A stretch of DNA of 64,000 nt from an uncultured Alphaproteobacteria bacterium (lineage in GTDB: Bacteria > Pseudomonadota > Alphaproteobacteria > UBA9655): assembly GCA_937967795.1 (NCBI GenBank), contig CALBSK010000001.1, positions 10,658 to 74,657 of the forward strand, in the 5' to 3' direction. The notes below the pieces were generated by a model, which was not told the origin of the DNA, made no database searches, and saw only the letters and a program-made list of their open reading frames with translations. Positions 40,700 through 50,458 of the stretch are shown here, piece after piece (the stretch's first letter is position 1; each line of letters starts with the position of its first letter). Made by a program: the position numbers and the translations under genes.

Positions 40700-43342
40700 T
40701 TAAAGAAGTAAATAGCTTCGGATTTCACGAGCAAGGGTCGTAAAAAGGTCTTGAATGCCTGCAATATAAGGCCCTCCTGCCTGAGCAAGATCAGGTCGAC
40801 CTCCACCTCCTTTCCCCCCGATACAAGGACCAACTTTTCGGATCAAATCCACAGCATTAAAGGTAGATAAAAGGTCAGGACTCACCCCAATCACAAGGGA
40901 GACTTTCCCTTCTCCCTCGCTCACAACCGCAAAGATGCCCGATTTATGTTCCGCTTTCAGCTCATCCACAATAGGTTTGAGATCTTGAGGGGGGATGTCT
41001 TTTAAGTGGCGTTTAAAGAAGGCCACACCATTCAGAATTTCGGGTTTTTGTGAGTCTCCTCCTGAAGTTGCTAAACGTTGACGAAGGGATTGGACTTCTC
41101 TCTCTAAGGATTTTCGCTCATCAAGAAGTTGCTCCATTTTTTCACCCACAGCGCTCGGACCGACTTTAAGCTGCTCTGATAGCCCTAAAACAATTTTTTG
41201 TTGAGAGTTGGCAAAATCTTCTGCCATACGTCCTGTGAAAGCTTCGATACGTCTTATGCCAGCTGCAATCCCTGTCTCAGAAATAATTTTAAAATAACCA
41301 ATATCTCCCGTACGATCCACATGCGTACCGCCACAAAGTTCAACGGAAAAAGGTTCTTGAATGTCTTCTCCCATAGACACCACCCGAACTTCCTCACCAT
41401 ATTTCTCTCCAAACAAAGCAAGAGCCCCCTCTTTTGAAGCTTCTTCAGGGGTCATAAGTCGCACATTCACAAATGTATTTTGCCGAATTTGATCATTGAC
41501 TTCCCGTTCAATCGTCTGAATTTCTTCACGCGTTAAGGCCTTTGGATGGCTAAAATCAAAACGCAAACGCTCTGGTGCCACTAAGGATCCTTTTTGAATC
41601 ACATGGCTGCCTAAGTGTTTACGAAGTGCTTTGTGAAGCAAATGAGTAGCAGAATGGTTTGCGCGTAAAAGAGTCCGTCTATGTGCATCCACAACTGAAT
41701 GAACAACTCCACCTACCTTAAACTCGCCTTCTATCACTCGCCCTAAATGAACGATCAGATTTCCCAACCGTCGCTGGGTATCTTCAACGATCATCTTGCC
41801 CGTAAGGGAGGAAATCACGCCTGTATCACCTATTTGGCCTCCTGATTCCCCATAAAAAGGGGTCTGATTAACCAAAAGATTAATTCTATCCCCTTCTATA
41901 ACGTGAGTAACAATTTCCCCATCCTTAACAAGAGCTTCAATAATTCCTTCTGACGCGGTTGTTTTGTAGCCTAGAAATTCTGTCCCGTTCAATTGATCTC
42001 GAAGTTCAAACCAAATGCGGTCTGTTTTGCTTTCTCCCGAGCCTATCCAAGCCGCTCTGGCTTCAGCCTTTTGTCGCTTCATAGCTTGATGAAATCCTGT
42101 CATATCAACAGCTTTTCCTTCAGATCGAAGAACGTCCTGAGTTAAATCCAAAGGAAAACCATAGGTGTCATAAAGCTTAAAGGCAACTTCCCCCGGTAAA
42201 AGATCTTTAACTTTTTGAGATTCTTCAGAAAGAAGCTTAAGTCCTTTTTCTAAAGTTTGACGGAAACGATCTTCTTCAAGGTTTAACGTTTCGATCATAA
42301 GGGGCGTTGCACGAATTAATTCAGGATAGGCTCTTCCCATCTTCTCCACGAGGGTTGGCACAAGCTTGGCCATAAGAGAGTCCTTATATCCCAAAAGCTG
42401 CACATGGCGCATGGCTCGACGTAGGATGCGGCGCAAAACATATCCTCGACCTTCATTACTAGGCAAAACGCCATCGGCCATTAAAAAACACCCTGAACGT
42501 AAGTGATCTGCAATCACGCGATGAGAGTCTCGACAAGGCCCTTTCGCTTGGGTTTTGGTGATTTCTTCTGAAGCTTCAATCAGAATTTTAAAAATATCTG
42601 TATCAAAATTATCATGAACACCCTGAAGAACTGCCGCAATACGTTCAATTCCCATACCTGTATCAACAGAAGGTTTTGGAAGAGAAACAATTTCATCGGA
42701 TCCTAATTGCTCATACTGCATAAACACAAGATTCCAGATTTCAACAAAGCGATCTCCTTCTGCTTCAGGACTCCCCGGGGGGCCTCCCGAGATATGGGGA
42801 CCATGATCATAAAAAATTTCAGAACACGGCCCACAGGGACCCGTTTCTCCCATGGACCAAAAATTCTCAGCTTTATCCGCAATACGGATGATTTTCTTAT
42901 CGGAAAGGCCTGAAATTTTACGCCATAATGTTGCTGCTTCCTCATCTTCCCTATAAACGGTTATGATGAGTTGAGTAGGCGATATTCCCCATTCTTTCGT
43001 AATCAACGTCCATGCATAGTCAATCGCCTTTTCTTTGAAATAATCTCCAAAGGAAAAGTTTCCTAACATTTCAAAAAAGGTATGATGGCGCGCCGTATGA
43101 CCGACGTTTTCGAGGTCATTGTGTTTCCCTCCCGCGCGAATGCATTTTTGAGCCGAAGCTGCACGGGTGAATCCCAGATTTTCTTGACCGGTGAACACAT
43201 TTTTGAACTGAACCATGCCTGAGTTGACAAACAAAAGAGTTGGGTCATTATGAGGAATCAGAGAGCTCGATGGTACCACTGTATGCTCTCGGTTTTGAAA
43301 ATACTCTAAAAAAAATGATCGGATATCTGCCGTTGTTTGCAT
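40700..43342 (-). CDS. alaS: Alanyl-tRNA synthetase
   Basis: An 880-residue enzyme that loads tRNA-Ala. The start (ADIRSFFLEYFQNREHTVVPSSSLIPHNDPTLLFVNSGM) is typical. The editing domain has the zinc-binding motif HSATHLLHKALRKHLG near residues 560-575 and CGGTHVDRTGDIG near 660-672. The oligomerisation domain closes it, ending GGKGGGGRPDLAQAGG. It lies six bases after recA and belongs to the same unit. Confidence 0.97.
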   Translation of the reverse strand: MQTTADIRSFFLEYFQNREHTVVPSSSLIPHNDPTLLFVNSGMVQFKNVFTGQENLGFTRAASAQKCIRAGGKHNDLENVGHTARHHTFFEMLGNFSFGDYFKEKAIDYAWTLITKEWGISPTQLIITVYREDEEAATLWRKISGLSDKKIIRIADKAENFWSMGETGPCGPCSEIFYDHGPHISGGPPGSPEAEGDRFVEIWNLVFMQYEQLGSDEIVSLPKPSVDTGMGIERIAAVLQGVHDNFDTDIFKILIEASEEITKTQAKGPCRDSHRVIADHLRSGCFLMADGVLPSNEGRGYVLRRILRRAMRHVQLLGYKDSLMAKLVPTLVEKMGRAYPELIRATPLMIETLNLEEDRFRQTLEKGLKLLSEESQKVKDLLPGEVAFKLYDTYGFPLDLTQDVLRSEGKAVDMTGFHQAMKRQKAEARAAWIGSGESKTDRIWFELRDQLNGTEFLGYKTTASEGIIEALVKDGEIVTHVIEGDRINLLVNQTPFYGESGGQIGDTGVISSLTGKMIVEDTQRRLGNLIVHLGRVIEGEFKVGGVVHSVVDAHRRTLLRANHSATHLLHKALRKHLGSHVIQKGSLVAPERLRFDFSHPKALTREEIQTIEREVNDQIRQNTFVNVRLMTPEEASKEGALALFGEKYGEEVRVVSMGEDIQEPFSVELCGGTHVDRTGDIGYFKIISETGIAAGIRRIEAFTGRMAEDFANSQQKIVLGLSEQLKVGPSAVGEKMEQLLDERKSLEREVQSLRQRLATSGGDSQKPEILNGVAFFKRHLKDIPPQDLKPIVDELKAEHKSGIFAVVSEGEGKVSLVIGVSPDLLSTFNAVDLIRKVGPCIGGKGGGGRPDLAQAGGPYIAGIQDLFTTLAREIRSYLLL

Positions 43343-43348
43343 GAGTAT

Positions 43349-44380
43349 TTAAGCCGCTGTGTCTTCAACGCTTTCTGAGATAGAAAGACTTTGACTGACA
43401 ACGCCCGTATTCGAACGGATCGCTGCTTCAATTTCAGTTGCAATAGCCGGATTTTCTTTTAAAAAGACGCGGGTATTTTCTCGACCTTGACCAATGCGTT
43501 GATTCTTATAAGAATACCAAGACCCCGATTTTTCAATAAGATTGGCTTTAACCCCTAAATCAATCAGCTCACCTGTTTTGGAAATCCCTTCTCCATACAT
43601 GATATCAAATTCAACCACCTTAAAGGGTGGTGCAAGCTTATTCTTCACAACCTTTACGCGGGTTTGATTCCCCACCACTTCTTCTCGATCTTTGAGAGAT
43701 CCGATACGGCGAATATCCAAGCGGATGGAGGCATAAAACTTAAGGGCATTTCCGCCTGTCGTGGTTTCAGGATTGCCAAACATAATGCCAATTTTTTGAC
43801 GAATTTGATTGATGAAAATCACCATACAGTTGGTTTTTGAAACCGATCCTGTTAATTTACGCAAAGCCTGACTCATAAGGCGAGCTTGGAGCCCCATATG
43901 GGAATCCCCCATCTCTCCCTCAAGTTCAGCCTTAGGAACGAGAGCAGCAACGCTGTCTACCACCAACACATCAATCGCACCCGAGCGAACCAGCGTGTCG
44001 GCAATCTCAAGGGCTTGTTCACCCGTATCCGGTTGAGAAATAATAAGATTATCTGTGTCAACCCCAAGTTTACGGGCATAAACGGGATCAAGGGCATGTT
44101 CCGCATCCACAAAGGCACATGTTCCTCGCGCTTTTTGAGCTTCTGCCACCACGTGAAGTGCAAGCGTTGTTTTTCCCGAGCTCTCAGGCCCATAGATTTC
44201 AATAATACGTCCCTTAGGAAGTCCTCCAATCCCCAAAGCTATATCAAGACTGAGAGATCCTGTGGAAATAGAGGACACATCAGAAATAGCATCTCTTTGT
44301 CCCAGACGCATGACCGACCCTTTTCCAAACGCTTTTTCAATCTGACCTAAGGCTGCTTCCAGAGCTTTTTGCTTTTCCAT
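43349..44380 (-). CDS. recA: Recombinase RecA
   Basis: A 343-residue recombinase for homologous recombination and SOS induction. Walker A is GPESSGKTTLALH (about 64-76), and the L1/L2 loops (EGEMGDSHMGLQARLMSQALRK; FINQIRQKIGIMFGNPETTTGGNALKFYAS) are complete. It has a short acidic tail. I found no clear alphaproteobacterial SOS box (GTTC-N7-GTTC) upstream. It lies directly before alaS. Confidence 0.98.
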   Translation of the reverse strand: MEKQKALEAALGQIEKAFGKGSVMRLGQRDAISDVSSISTGSLSLDIALGIGGLPKGRIIEIYGPESSGKTTLALHVVAEAQKARGTCAFVDAEHALDPVYARKLGVDTDNLIISQPDTGEQALEIADTLVRSGAIDVLVVDSVAALVPKAELEGEMGDSHMGLQARLMSQALRKLTGSVSKTNCMVIFINQIRQKIGIMFGNPETTTGGNALKFYASIRLDIRRIGSLKDREEVVGNQTRVKVVKNKLAPPFKVVEFDIMYGEGISKTGELIDLGVKANLIEKSGSWYSYKNQRIGQGRENTRVFLKENPAIATEIEAAIRSNTGVVSQSLSISESVEDTAA

Positions 44381-44530
44381 AAGAAATCTCTCTTTTAATA
44401 TTGATCTCTTCTTTATATTTCACAGCTTAGGCCCGAGCGCAATTCTAATTTATGATAGACACTCTCTGGTTTAAAAGCCAAAGAGTTTATGTGAGGAATC
44501 TTAAAAGAGATAAAAATAAGGAAGCCCACC

Positions 44531-46057
44531 CTATTTTGATTTTTTTGGTGTTGGAATTCGAGAGGCTCGGCGTGTAGATCTGCGGTTGGTTTTTGCCCTT
44601 CTTTTTAGTGTCCTTTGGACTCTCATTTTTGGAGTTGGTCTTGCTGTCCTCTTCGTCCTTGTTCTTGGAGTTTGTTTTGCTGTCTTCTGGCTCCTCGCGT
44701 TTGGAGTTGATCTTACTCTTTTCTTGGTCTTTGTGTTTGAAGCTGATCTTGTTGTTTTTTTAATTTTCGTGGTTGGCGTTGATTTTACTGTTTTCTGGAT
44801 CTCGGTCTTTGCAACAAATGTTGGCGTTTTCTGGGTCTTCTCTTTTGAAGGGGATTGTGTTGTTTCAGCAGGTACTGGCCGCTGTAAAGCGTGTCCTACT
44901 TCCTTTGTTCTCTGTGATTTAGAAGGCTTTGATGCGGCTATCTTAGGCTTATGTTGTGAAAGAAAATTTTTACTTTTTAGGGATGGTTTGGGGCGTTCTC
45001 CCCATACGATGTCTGCAATGTGAAAAAGCTCTGATTGTTGTCTTCCCGTTAAAGGTCTATAGAGAGTAAGGCCTAGAATGGGCTTTTCTCTTTTTCCTAA
45101 AGTGGGAATAGCGTAAACAAGATCTGTGTCACTCTCTAAGGCAATAAAAGCATGGTTGTGTTCAATATCCTTATAGATTTTATCTTCACGAAAACCTTTT
45201 TTTAATGTTGAACTGTACACACGATATTCAGGTTTTTGGGCAACGCCGACCTGAACTTTCACTAAAGCGCTCATGCTAGGATTAGAAGGCCCTGAAGGGA
45301 TAATAACAAATCCAGAATCCTTGGTCATTAAGCTAGATATTTCTTGTTTTGCTTTGTTAAGCTCTTGTGGAGAAGTTTTTTTAGTGTTTAATGAGTTAAG
45401 AATTGCCGTTAACCGACTCTCTTCTGATTGATGATGGGGAGAAGTAAGGTGAGAGATCACTTGTTGTGTAAGAGGTAAAGAACGCTTATTTGGAGATAAG
45501 CAAGTATGCGCACTTTTCTCTCCCAAATGATAGACGGGTCCTCCTTCTGAAGAGGCACCTATTTCCTGAGAAGAGGCTTTTTTGGAAAAGAGTTGGCTGT
45601 TTCTCGTAAGCAAATCGTTAAGATAAGCCACACTTCCCGTAAAATCCTTTGAGGATAGATCATTCCCAATTTTAGCCGGTGTTTGGTGCCCTATATTGCA
45701 TAACCCCCTCTTCTCATAAAAGAATTCTTTAATAAACTTTTCAGATGCTTTTTTCATTTGTTCTTGCTCAGAAGGCGTAAATCTTGCAAGCCCTATATTT
45801 CCGGTCATTTGATTGACATACTTTTTAAACTCATCTTGAGCCATTTTCTCAGCCGTCGCTTTTTTTTGGTCTTGATGGGCTTTTTCTATATTTTGAACAA
45901 ATTTTGATCCTTGTTTGTGATCTTTTTGTTGAGCGCGTCTTTTTTTTAGGATATTTGCCACTTCAGGAGAAAAATCTTTTCCCTTTTTTGGACCGGCTTT
46001 AAGTAATGAAGTGGTTGAAAGAAAGGTCAAAATTAAAAAAGTTAAATATTTTTTCAT
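44531..46057 (-). CDS. Exported protein with a histone-like basic repeat tail
   Basis: A 508-residue protein that I do not recognise. It starts with a Sec signal peptide (residues about 1-21, ending SLLKAG). The body (about 22-385) is a Lys/Gln/Ser-rich, partly helical domain with a more ordered part near 240-350 (FVIIPSGPSNPSMSALVKVQVG; LGLTLYRPLTGRQQ). From about 418 to 489 there are six tandem 12-residue repeats of the form TKxKKTxRSTPx, very rich in Lys, Arg and Thr, and the last 19 residues are also basic. Such tails bind DNA or RNA, as in histone H1 or chlamydial HctB. Since it has a signal peptide, it may be delivered out of the cell and act on host nucleic acid; that is inference. It stands alone between recA and nrdJ. 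Confidence 0.7.
   Translation of the reverse strand: MKKYLTFLILTFLSTTSLLKAGPKKGKDFSPEVANILKKRRAQQKDHKQGSKFVQNIEKAHQDQKKATAEKMAQDEFKKYVNQMTGNIGLARFTPSEQEQMKKASEKFIKEFFYEKRGLCNIGHQTPAKIGNDLSSKDFTGSVAYLNDLLTRNSQLFSKKASSQEIGASSEGGPVYHLGEKSAHTCLSPNKRSLPLTQQVISHLTSPHHQSEESRLTAILNSLNTKKTSPQELNKAKQEISSLMTKDSGFVIIPSGPSNPSMSALVKVQVGVAQKPEYRVYSSTLKKGFREDKIYKDIEHNHAFIALESDTDLVYAIPTLGKREKPILGLTLYRPLTGRQQSELFHIADIVWGERPKPSLKSKNFLSQHKPKIAASKPSKSQRTKEVGHALQRPVPAETTQSPSKEKTQKTPTFVAKTEIQKTVKSTPTTKIKKTTRSASNTKTKKRVRSTPNARSQKTAKQTPRTRTKRTARPTPKMRVQRTLKRRAKTNRRSTRRASRIPTPKKSK
44591..44806 (-). repeat. Six 36-bp tandem repeats coding a basic 12-residue unit
   Basis: The minus-strand frame here gives six successive 12-residue units, for example TKIKKTTRSASN, TKTKKRVRSTPN, ARSQKTAKQTPR and TRTKRTARPTPK. 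The DNA units differ at many positions, so the array is old or has been kept by selection on the protein. Copy number may vary between strains. Confidence 0.8.
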
Positions 46058-46151
46058 AAACCACCTGCACCATAAAATTAAATCACTTCTCTAGCTAATA
46101 TATTATCACATTTGAGATATTCAAGGCAAATATGAGATCGTTAAATAAAAT

Positions 46152-46245
46152 AGAAACTGCTGCAACAGGGTCTTCTTCAACAATGAATATTCAAAAAGAT
46201 CCTGAGTGATTTCAGGACGACAGCCTCATTTAAAGAATTTAAGAT
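46152..46245. repeat. REP-like dispersed repeat, family 1, copy 3
   Basis: GAAACTGCTGCAACAGGG-TCTTCTTCAACAATG, AATATTCAAAAAGATCCTGA, TTTCAGGACGACAGC and TTTAAAGAATTTAAG. The first hairpin (ATGCCGAA / TTCGGCAT) of the full copy has been lost. It sits 16 bases beyond the stop of nrdJ and could form part of its 3' end. Confidence 0.75.
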
Positions 46246-46261
46246 CTTTTTCAGTACTTTC

Positions 46262-49200
46262 TTAAGAACATCCGGAGGTGCTACCGCAAGTGTCACACTT
46301 AAAGCACGTCCCATTGCGCACAAGGGTAAAATTCCCACATTCTTGACACGCATCGCCAGCATACCCTTTAAGACGAGCTTGAAACCGACGCTCTTCCACT
46401 TCACTTATCATGCTTGATCCCATAAGAGGAGGGATGGAATCAGTGCCTGTAGCTTCATGAAGTAAATAAGCATCTTGTCCTCGGTTAGCTGGCGATATAA
46501 CAAACAAATTGTTTCGGACATACCCGTTACTTGTCAGACTATTAACCATTTCTCCTTTGTCTTTTTTGATCAGTGCTCCTTTTTCCGCTTCAACCCGCCC
46601 AATCGTATCTGGACGCAAATCCATGGGTTCTGCATGCGCAAGATCTGTTCGTCCTAAATAGGAAATAGCGACCTCGCGGAAAATATAATCAAGGATAGAA
46701 GTGGCCATTTTAATGGTGTCATTTCCTGACACAGGGCCTGAAGGTTCAAAACGTGTAAAGACAAAGGCATCCACAAATTCTTCTAAAGGAACGCCATATT
46801 GCAATCCAATAGAAATGGCCATCGCAAAATTGTGCATCAAACTGCGGAAGGAAGCCCCTTCTTTATGCATATCAATGAAAATTTCCCCTAAACTTCCGTC
46901 ATTATATTCGCCCGTTCGTAAATAAACCTTGTGCCCTCCGACAACAGCTTTTTGCGTATAGCCCTTACGGCGATTAGGGAGCTTTTGGCGTTGAGCCCTG
47001 TGAATAAATCGCTCCACAATTTTTTCTGCCACAACTTTTACTTTTTCAGGAGATGATTTTTCATAAAGGGTCTCTGTGGTTTCCTCTCCCAATAAGGATG
47101 CATTTAAAGGCTGAGAAAGCTTTGACCCATCCCGGTAAAGAGCATTGGCTTTAAGAGCGAGTCTCCAAGAAAGAAGATAAGCTTCCTTGCATTCTTCAAT
47201 GGTTGCTCGATTAGGCATATTGATGGTCTTAGAAATAGCCCCTGAAATAAAAGGCTGAACGGCTGCCATCATTCGAATATGGCTTTCTGCTGAGAGATAC
47301 CGTGTTCCTGTTCGACCGCAAGGATTGGCACAATCAAAAACAGCCAAATGTTCATTTTTAAGGTGCGGAGCTCCTTCAACAGTCATAGTTCCACAACAAT
47401 AAGCATTCGCGGCTTCAATTTCATCATGCTTAAAGCCTAAATGAGTTAAGAGATTAAATCGGGGATCATTGAGCTGGGTATCTGTAAGCTTAAGGATCTT
47501 CTTGCAGAAATCATCCCCGAGAGTCCACCGATTAAAGACAAATTTAATATCAAAAGCAGATTTTAGATTGTCTTTCAAAAGATCAATTTCTCGGTCTGTA
47601 AATCCTTTGTCTCGCAACGTTTTAAAATTGAGTTTAGGCGCTCCTTCAAGGGTTTCATGACCGACCGCATACTGGATAATGTCTTCAATTTGTTTTGAGG
47701 TATATCCCAATACGTCAAGAGCTTGAGGAACCAAGCGATTGATAATTTTGAAATAGCCTCCTCCCGCGAGTTTTTTAAATTTTACCATAGCAAAATCAGG
47801 TTCAATACCGGTTGTATCACAATCCATTACCAAGCCAATCGTTCCGGTAGGGGCAATGCACGTTGTCTGCGCATTACGATAGCCGTGCTTTTGTCCCAGG
47901 TCTAAAGCTTTATCCCACGCTTGACGACAGGCCTTTAAGAGGGTTGGACAAGGGCAATCTTTTTCTTCCAAAGGAACAGGAAGAATTTCAAGCCCTTCGT
48001 AACCTCCTTTTTCTCCATAAGCCGCGCGACGGTGGTTGCGCATAACGCGAAGCATGTCCTTCTCATTAAGCCTATAGTGTTTAAAAGCCCCTAGTTGGAT
48101 TGCCATTTCCGCAGAAGTAGTATAAGAAATACCCGTCATTAAGGCTGAAATAGCGCCTGCAATGGCACGGCCTTCTTTACTACTATAAGGAATACCAGAA
48201 GCCATTAAAAGACCTCCTATGTTAGCAAATCCGAGACCCAATGTGCGGAATTCATAAGAAAGTTGTGCAATTTCTTTAGAAGGAAACTGGGCCATCATCA
48301 CCGTAATCTCCAGGGCGATCGTCCACAATCGTACGCCATGCTCAAACGCTTTCACGTCAAAGTGAAGTTCCCCTGCCTTTGCTTTCTTATCTTGGGGATT
48401 CATAAACGTCACAAGATTGAGAGAAGCAAGATTACATGCCGTGTCATCTAAGAACATGTATTCAGAACAGGGGTTTGATGCCCGAATGCGCCCACTTTGA
48501 GGGCACGTATGCCACTCATTGATAGTAGTATCATATTGAATGCCTGGATCAGCTGAAGCCCAAGCCGCATGACCAATTTGGTTCCATAAATCCCGTGCTT
48601 TCAGCGTCTTATAAATACTTCCGTCCGTCCTCCGAAGAAGATCCCACTCTTTATCTTCCGTAACGGCATGAAGAAATTTATTTGTTACCCGAACAGAGTT
48701 ATTGGAATTTTGTCCAGAGACGGTACGATAAGCTTCCGAATCCCAATCCGTGTCATATTCGGGAAAATCGATATGAGTATATCCTTGGCGTGCAAATTGA
48801 ATGATGCGTTGACAATAGTTTCCCGGAATCATCGCTTCACGGGCTTCCTTTAAAGCGTTGTAAAGTGAAGGATTCTCCTGTGGATTAAACCGCTCATCCC
48901 CTTGTCCTTTTTGGCAGGCGAGAAGGATCGTAGAAAGATGGTTTTTGGCAACTTTAGAGCCCACAACTAAGTCTAAAACTTTTTGCTCTTCAACGACTTT
49001 CCAATTAATGTATTCTTCAATATCAGGGTGATCAATATCGACAACAACCATTTTAGCGGCACGCCGTGTCGTTCCTCCCGATTTAATCGCACCCGCCGCT
49101 CGATCACCAATGCGTAAAAAGCTCATCATGCCTGAAGAGCGTCCTCCTCCTGAGAGAGATTCTCCTGAGCCTCTTAAATTAGAGAAGTTCGATCCTGTCC

Positions 49201-49888
49201 CTGAACCATACTTAAAAAGGCGCGCTTCGCGCACCCATAAATCCATAATTCCTCCCTCATTGACAAGATCATCTTGAATGCTTTGAATAAAGCAAGCGTG
49301 AACTTGAGGATGTTCATAGGACGATGTTGATGTTTTTAATTCTCCTGTTTTGTCATCCGTAAAGTAATGACCTTGAGCGGGTCCATTAATGCCGTAAGCC
49401 CAATAGAGACCCGTATTGAACCATTGGGGAGAGTTAGGTGCACACATTTGAGCGCACAACATATGTCTCATTTCATCAAAATAAGCGCGGGCATCCATTT
49501 CCGTATCAAAATAACCCCCCTTCCAGCCCCAATAAGTCCAGCAACCGGCCATGCGATCAAAAACTTGCTGAGCCTTCATTTCACTTCCATAACGTTCTTT
49601 TTCAGGCAAATTTTTTAGGGTTTTAAGATCGGCTTCCTGCCGCCATAACCACTCAGGGACTCCTTCTTCTTTAACTGACTTTAAGGCGCAAGGAACACCG
49701 GCTTTTCGAAAGTATTTCTGAGCCAGAATATCGCATGCCACTTGTGACCAAGACGATGGCACTTCAATTCCTTCAAGATGAAAAACAATCGAACCATCAG
49801 GATTACGGATTTCACTGTCTGTTTGCCGGAATTCAAAAAAGCTATAAAGATCGGTGCCCTCTTGGGTGAAATGACGCGTAATCTTCAT
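46262..49888 (-). CDS. nrdJ: Adenosylcobalamin-dependent ribonucleotide reductase (class II)
   Basis: A 1208-residue vitamin-B12-dependent reductase that makes deoxyribonucleotides without oxygen need. The catalytic NPCSEYMFLDDTACNLASLNL block lies near residues 475-495, and PTGTIGLVMDCDTTGIEPDFA lies near 683-703. The C-terminus has a cysteine-rich zinc-ribbon-like end (CQECGNFTLV, CFKCDTCGSTSGCS) that is thought to pass electrons to the active site. No class I genes (nrdA/nrdB) are seen in the window. Adenosylcobalamin must therefore be made or imported. No cobalamin riboswitch is obvious in the short upstream gap. Confidence 0.97.
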   Translation of the reverse strand: MKITRHFTQEGTDLYSFFEFRQTDSEIRNPDGSIVFHLEGIEVPSSWSQVACDILAQKYFRKAGVPCALKSVKEEGVPEWLWRQEADLKTLKNLPEKERYGSEMKAQQVFDRMAGCWTYWGWKGGYFDTEMDARAYFDEMRHMLCAQMCAPNSPQWFNTGLYWAYGINGPAQGHYFTDDKTGELKTSTSSYEHPQVHACFIQSIQDDLVNEGGIMDLWVREARLFKYGSGTGSNFSNLRGSGESLSGGGRSSGMMSFLRIGDRAAGAIKSGGTTRRAAKMVVVDIDHPDIEEYINWKVVEEQKVLDLVVGSKVAKNHLSTILLACQKGQGDERFNPQENPSLYNALKEAREAMIPGNYCQRIIQFARQGYTHIDFPEYDTDWDSEAYRTVSGQNSNNSVRVTNKFLHAVTEDKEWDLLRRTDGSIYKTLKARDLWNQIGHAAWASADPGIQYDTTINEWHTCPQSGRIRASNPCSEYMFLDDTACNLASLNLVTFMNPQDKKAKAGELHFDVKAFEHGVRLWTIALEITVMMAQFPSKEIAQLSYEFRTLGLGFANIGGLLMASGIPYSSKEGRAIAGAISALMTGISYTTSAEMAIQLGAFKHYRLNEKDMLRVMRNHRRAAYGEKGGYEGLEILPVPLEEKDCPCPTLLKACRQAWDKALDLGQKHGYRNAQTTCIAPTGTIGLVMDCDTTGIEPDFAMVKFKKLAGGGYFKIINRLVPQALDVLGYTSKQIEDIIQYAVGHETLEGAPKLNFKTLRDKGFTDREIDLLKDNLKSAFDIKFVFNRWTLGDDFCKKILKLTDTQLNDPRFNLLTHLGFKHDEIEAANAYCCGTMTVEGAPHLKNEHLAVFDCANPCGRTGTRYLSAESHIRMMAAVQPFISGAISKTINMPNRATIEECKEAYLLSWRLALKANALYRDGSKLSQPLNASLLGEETTETLYEKSSPEKVKVVAEKIVERFIHRAQRQKLPNRRKGYTQKAVVGGHKVYLRTGEYNDGSLGEIFIDMHKEGASFRSLMHNFAMAISIGLQYGVPLEEFVDAFVFTRFEPSGPVSGNDTIKMATSILDYIFREVAISYLGRTDLAHAEPMDLRPDTIGRVEAEKGALIKKDKGEMVNSLTSNGYVRNNLFVISPANRGQDAYLLHEATGTDSIPPLMGSSMISEVEERRFQARLKGYAGDACQECGNFTLVRNGTCFKCDTCGSTSGCS

Positions 49889-49995
49889 CGAGTGCCCCTC
49901 TTCTCGTGTAAGTGTTTGTTTATATCTGGATCTTATGACTATAGGAAGTTAGGAAAGAAGGTCAATCTCCATTTTCGACTTGACAACCTAAGTGG

Positions 49996-50023
49996 TTGAG
50001 AGTGGACAAATCCTTTTTAAAAT
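49996..50023 (+). promoter_or_regulatory. Promoter of the Cys-rich secreted protein gene
   Basis: TTGAGA (49996-50001), a 16-base spacer and TAAAAT (50018-50023). The surrounding stretch of about 33 bases is repeated, with few changes, at 50397-50430 upstream of the NDUFA12 gene. Confidence 0.5.
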
Positions 50024-50066
50024 GGCACCTTAGGAGAGGATAAAATAATATAAAGAGAGCTCTTTC

Positions 50067-50369
50067 ATGTTCAAATTACTCACCTTAAGCTTAGGACTGT
50101 TTTTTCTTTGGAACGCAAGTGGCGTTGCACAAAATTCTTCCTGTGGAGAGGGATATGTCTATACTCTTACGGTGTTAGGATGGGAATGTATGCAAGCGTG
50201 TCAAAGTGATAGTGACTGTGCTAAATCTCCAATCAATGCGGTGATGGTGTGCGTGGCAGGTGCTTGTCATTATCATGAATGTCAGGAAAGTTCAGATTGT
50301 TTCTCTGACCAAGTGTGCAAAACACTAAAAGGCCTTAATGGGCAAGCAAACGTATGTTTTTATAAATGA
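50067..50369 (+). CDS. Small exported Cys-rich protein
   Basis: A 100-residue protein. A signal peptide (residues about 1-21, LLTLSLGLFFLWNASGVAQ) is followed by a short domain with ten cysteines, enough for five disulfides. The C-x5-C elements CQSDSDC and CQESSDC, then VMVCVAGAC and FSDQVC, look like a two-fold repeat of a small disulfide module of the kind seen in secreted eukaryotic and some bacterial proteins. I know no exact family. The promoter upstream resembles the one before the next gene. Confidence 0.6.
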   Translation: MFKLLTLSLGLFFLWNASGVAQNSSCGEGYVYTLTVLGWECMQACQSDSDCAKSPINAVMVCVAGACHYHECQESSDCFSDQVCKTLKGLNGQANVCFYK

Positions 50370-50397
50370 TTTCTTCGTCAAAAGTTAAAGCTATGGC

Positions 50398-50425
50398 TTG
50401 AGAGTAGACAGATCCTTTGCAGAAT
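50398..50425 (+). promoter_or_regulatory. Promoter of the NDUFA12-mlaD-DUF2155 unit
   Basis: TTGAGA (50398-50403), a 16-base spacer and CAGAAT (50420-50425). It resembles 49996-50023 with flanks (GAGAGT-GACA-ATCCTTT), so the two may share a regulator or come from a duplication. Confidence 0.4.
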
Positions 50426-50458
50426 GCCATAGTGTTGTAAATTTAAAAGGGAGTTCCT

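Noticed and set aside
44586..45023. 145-codon hydrophobic open frame on the plus strand
   Set aside because: It is the antisense shadow of the basic 12-residue repeats of the exported protein; Lys/Arg-rich codons read backwards give Leu/Phe/Val.
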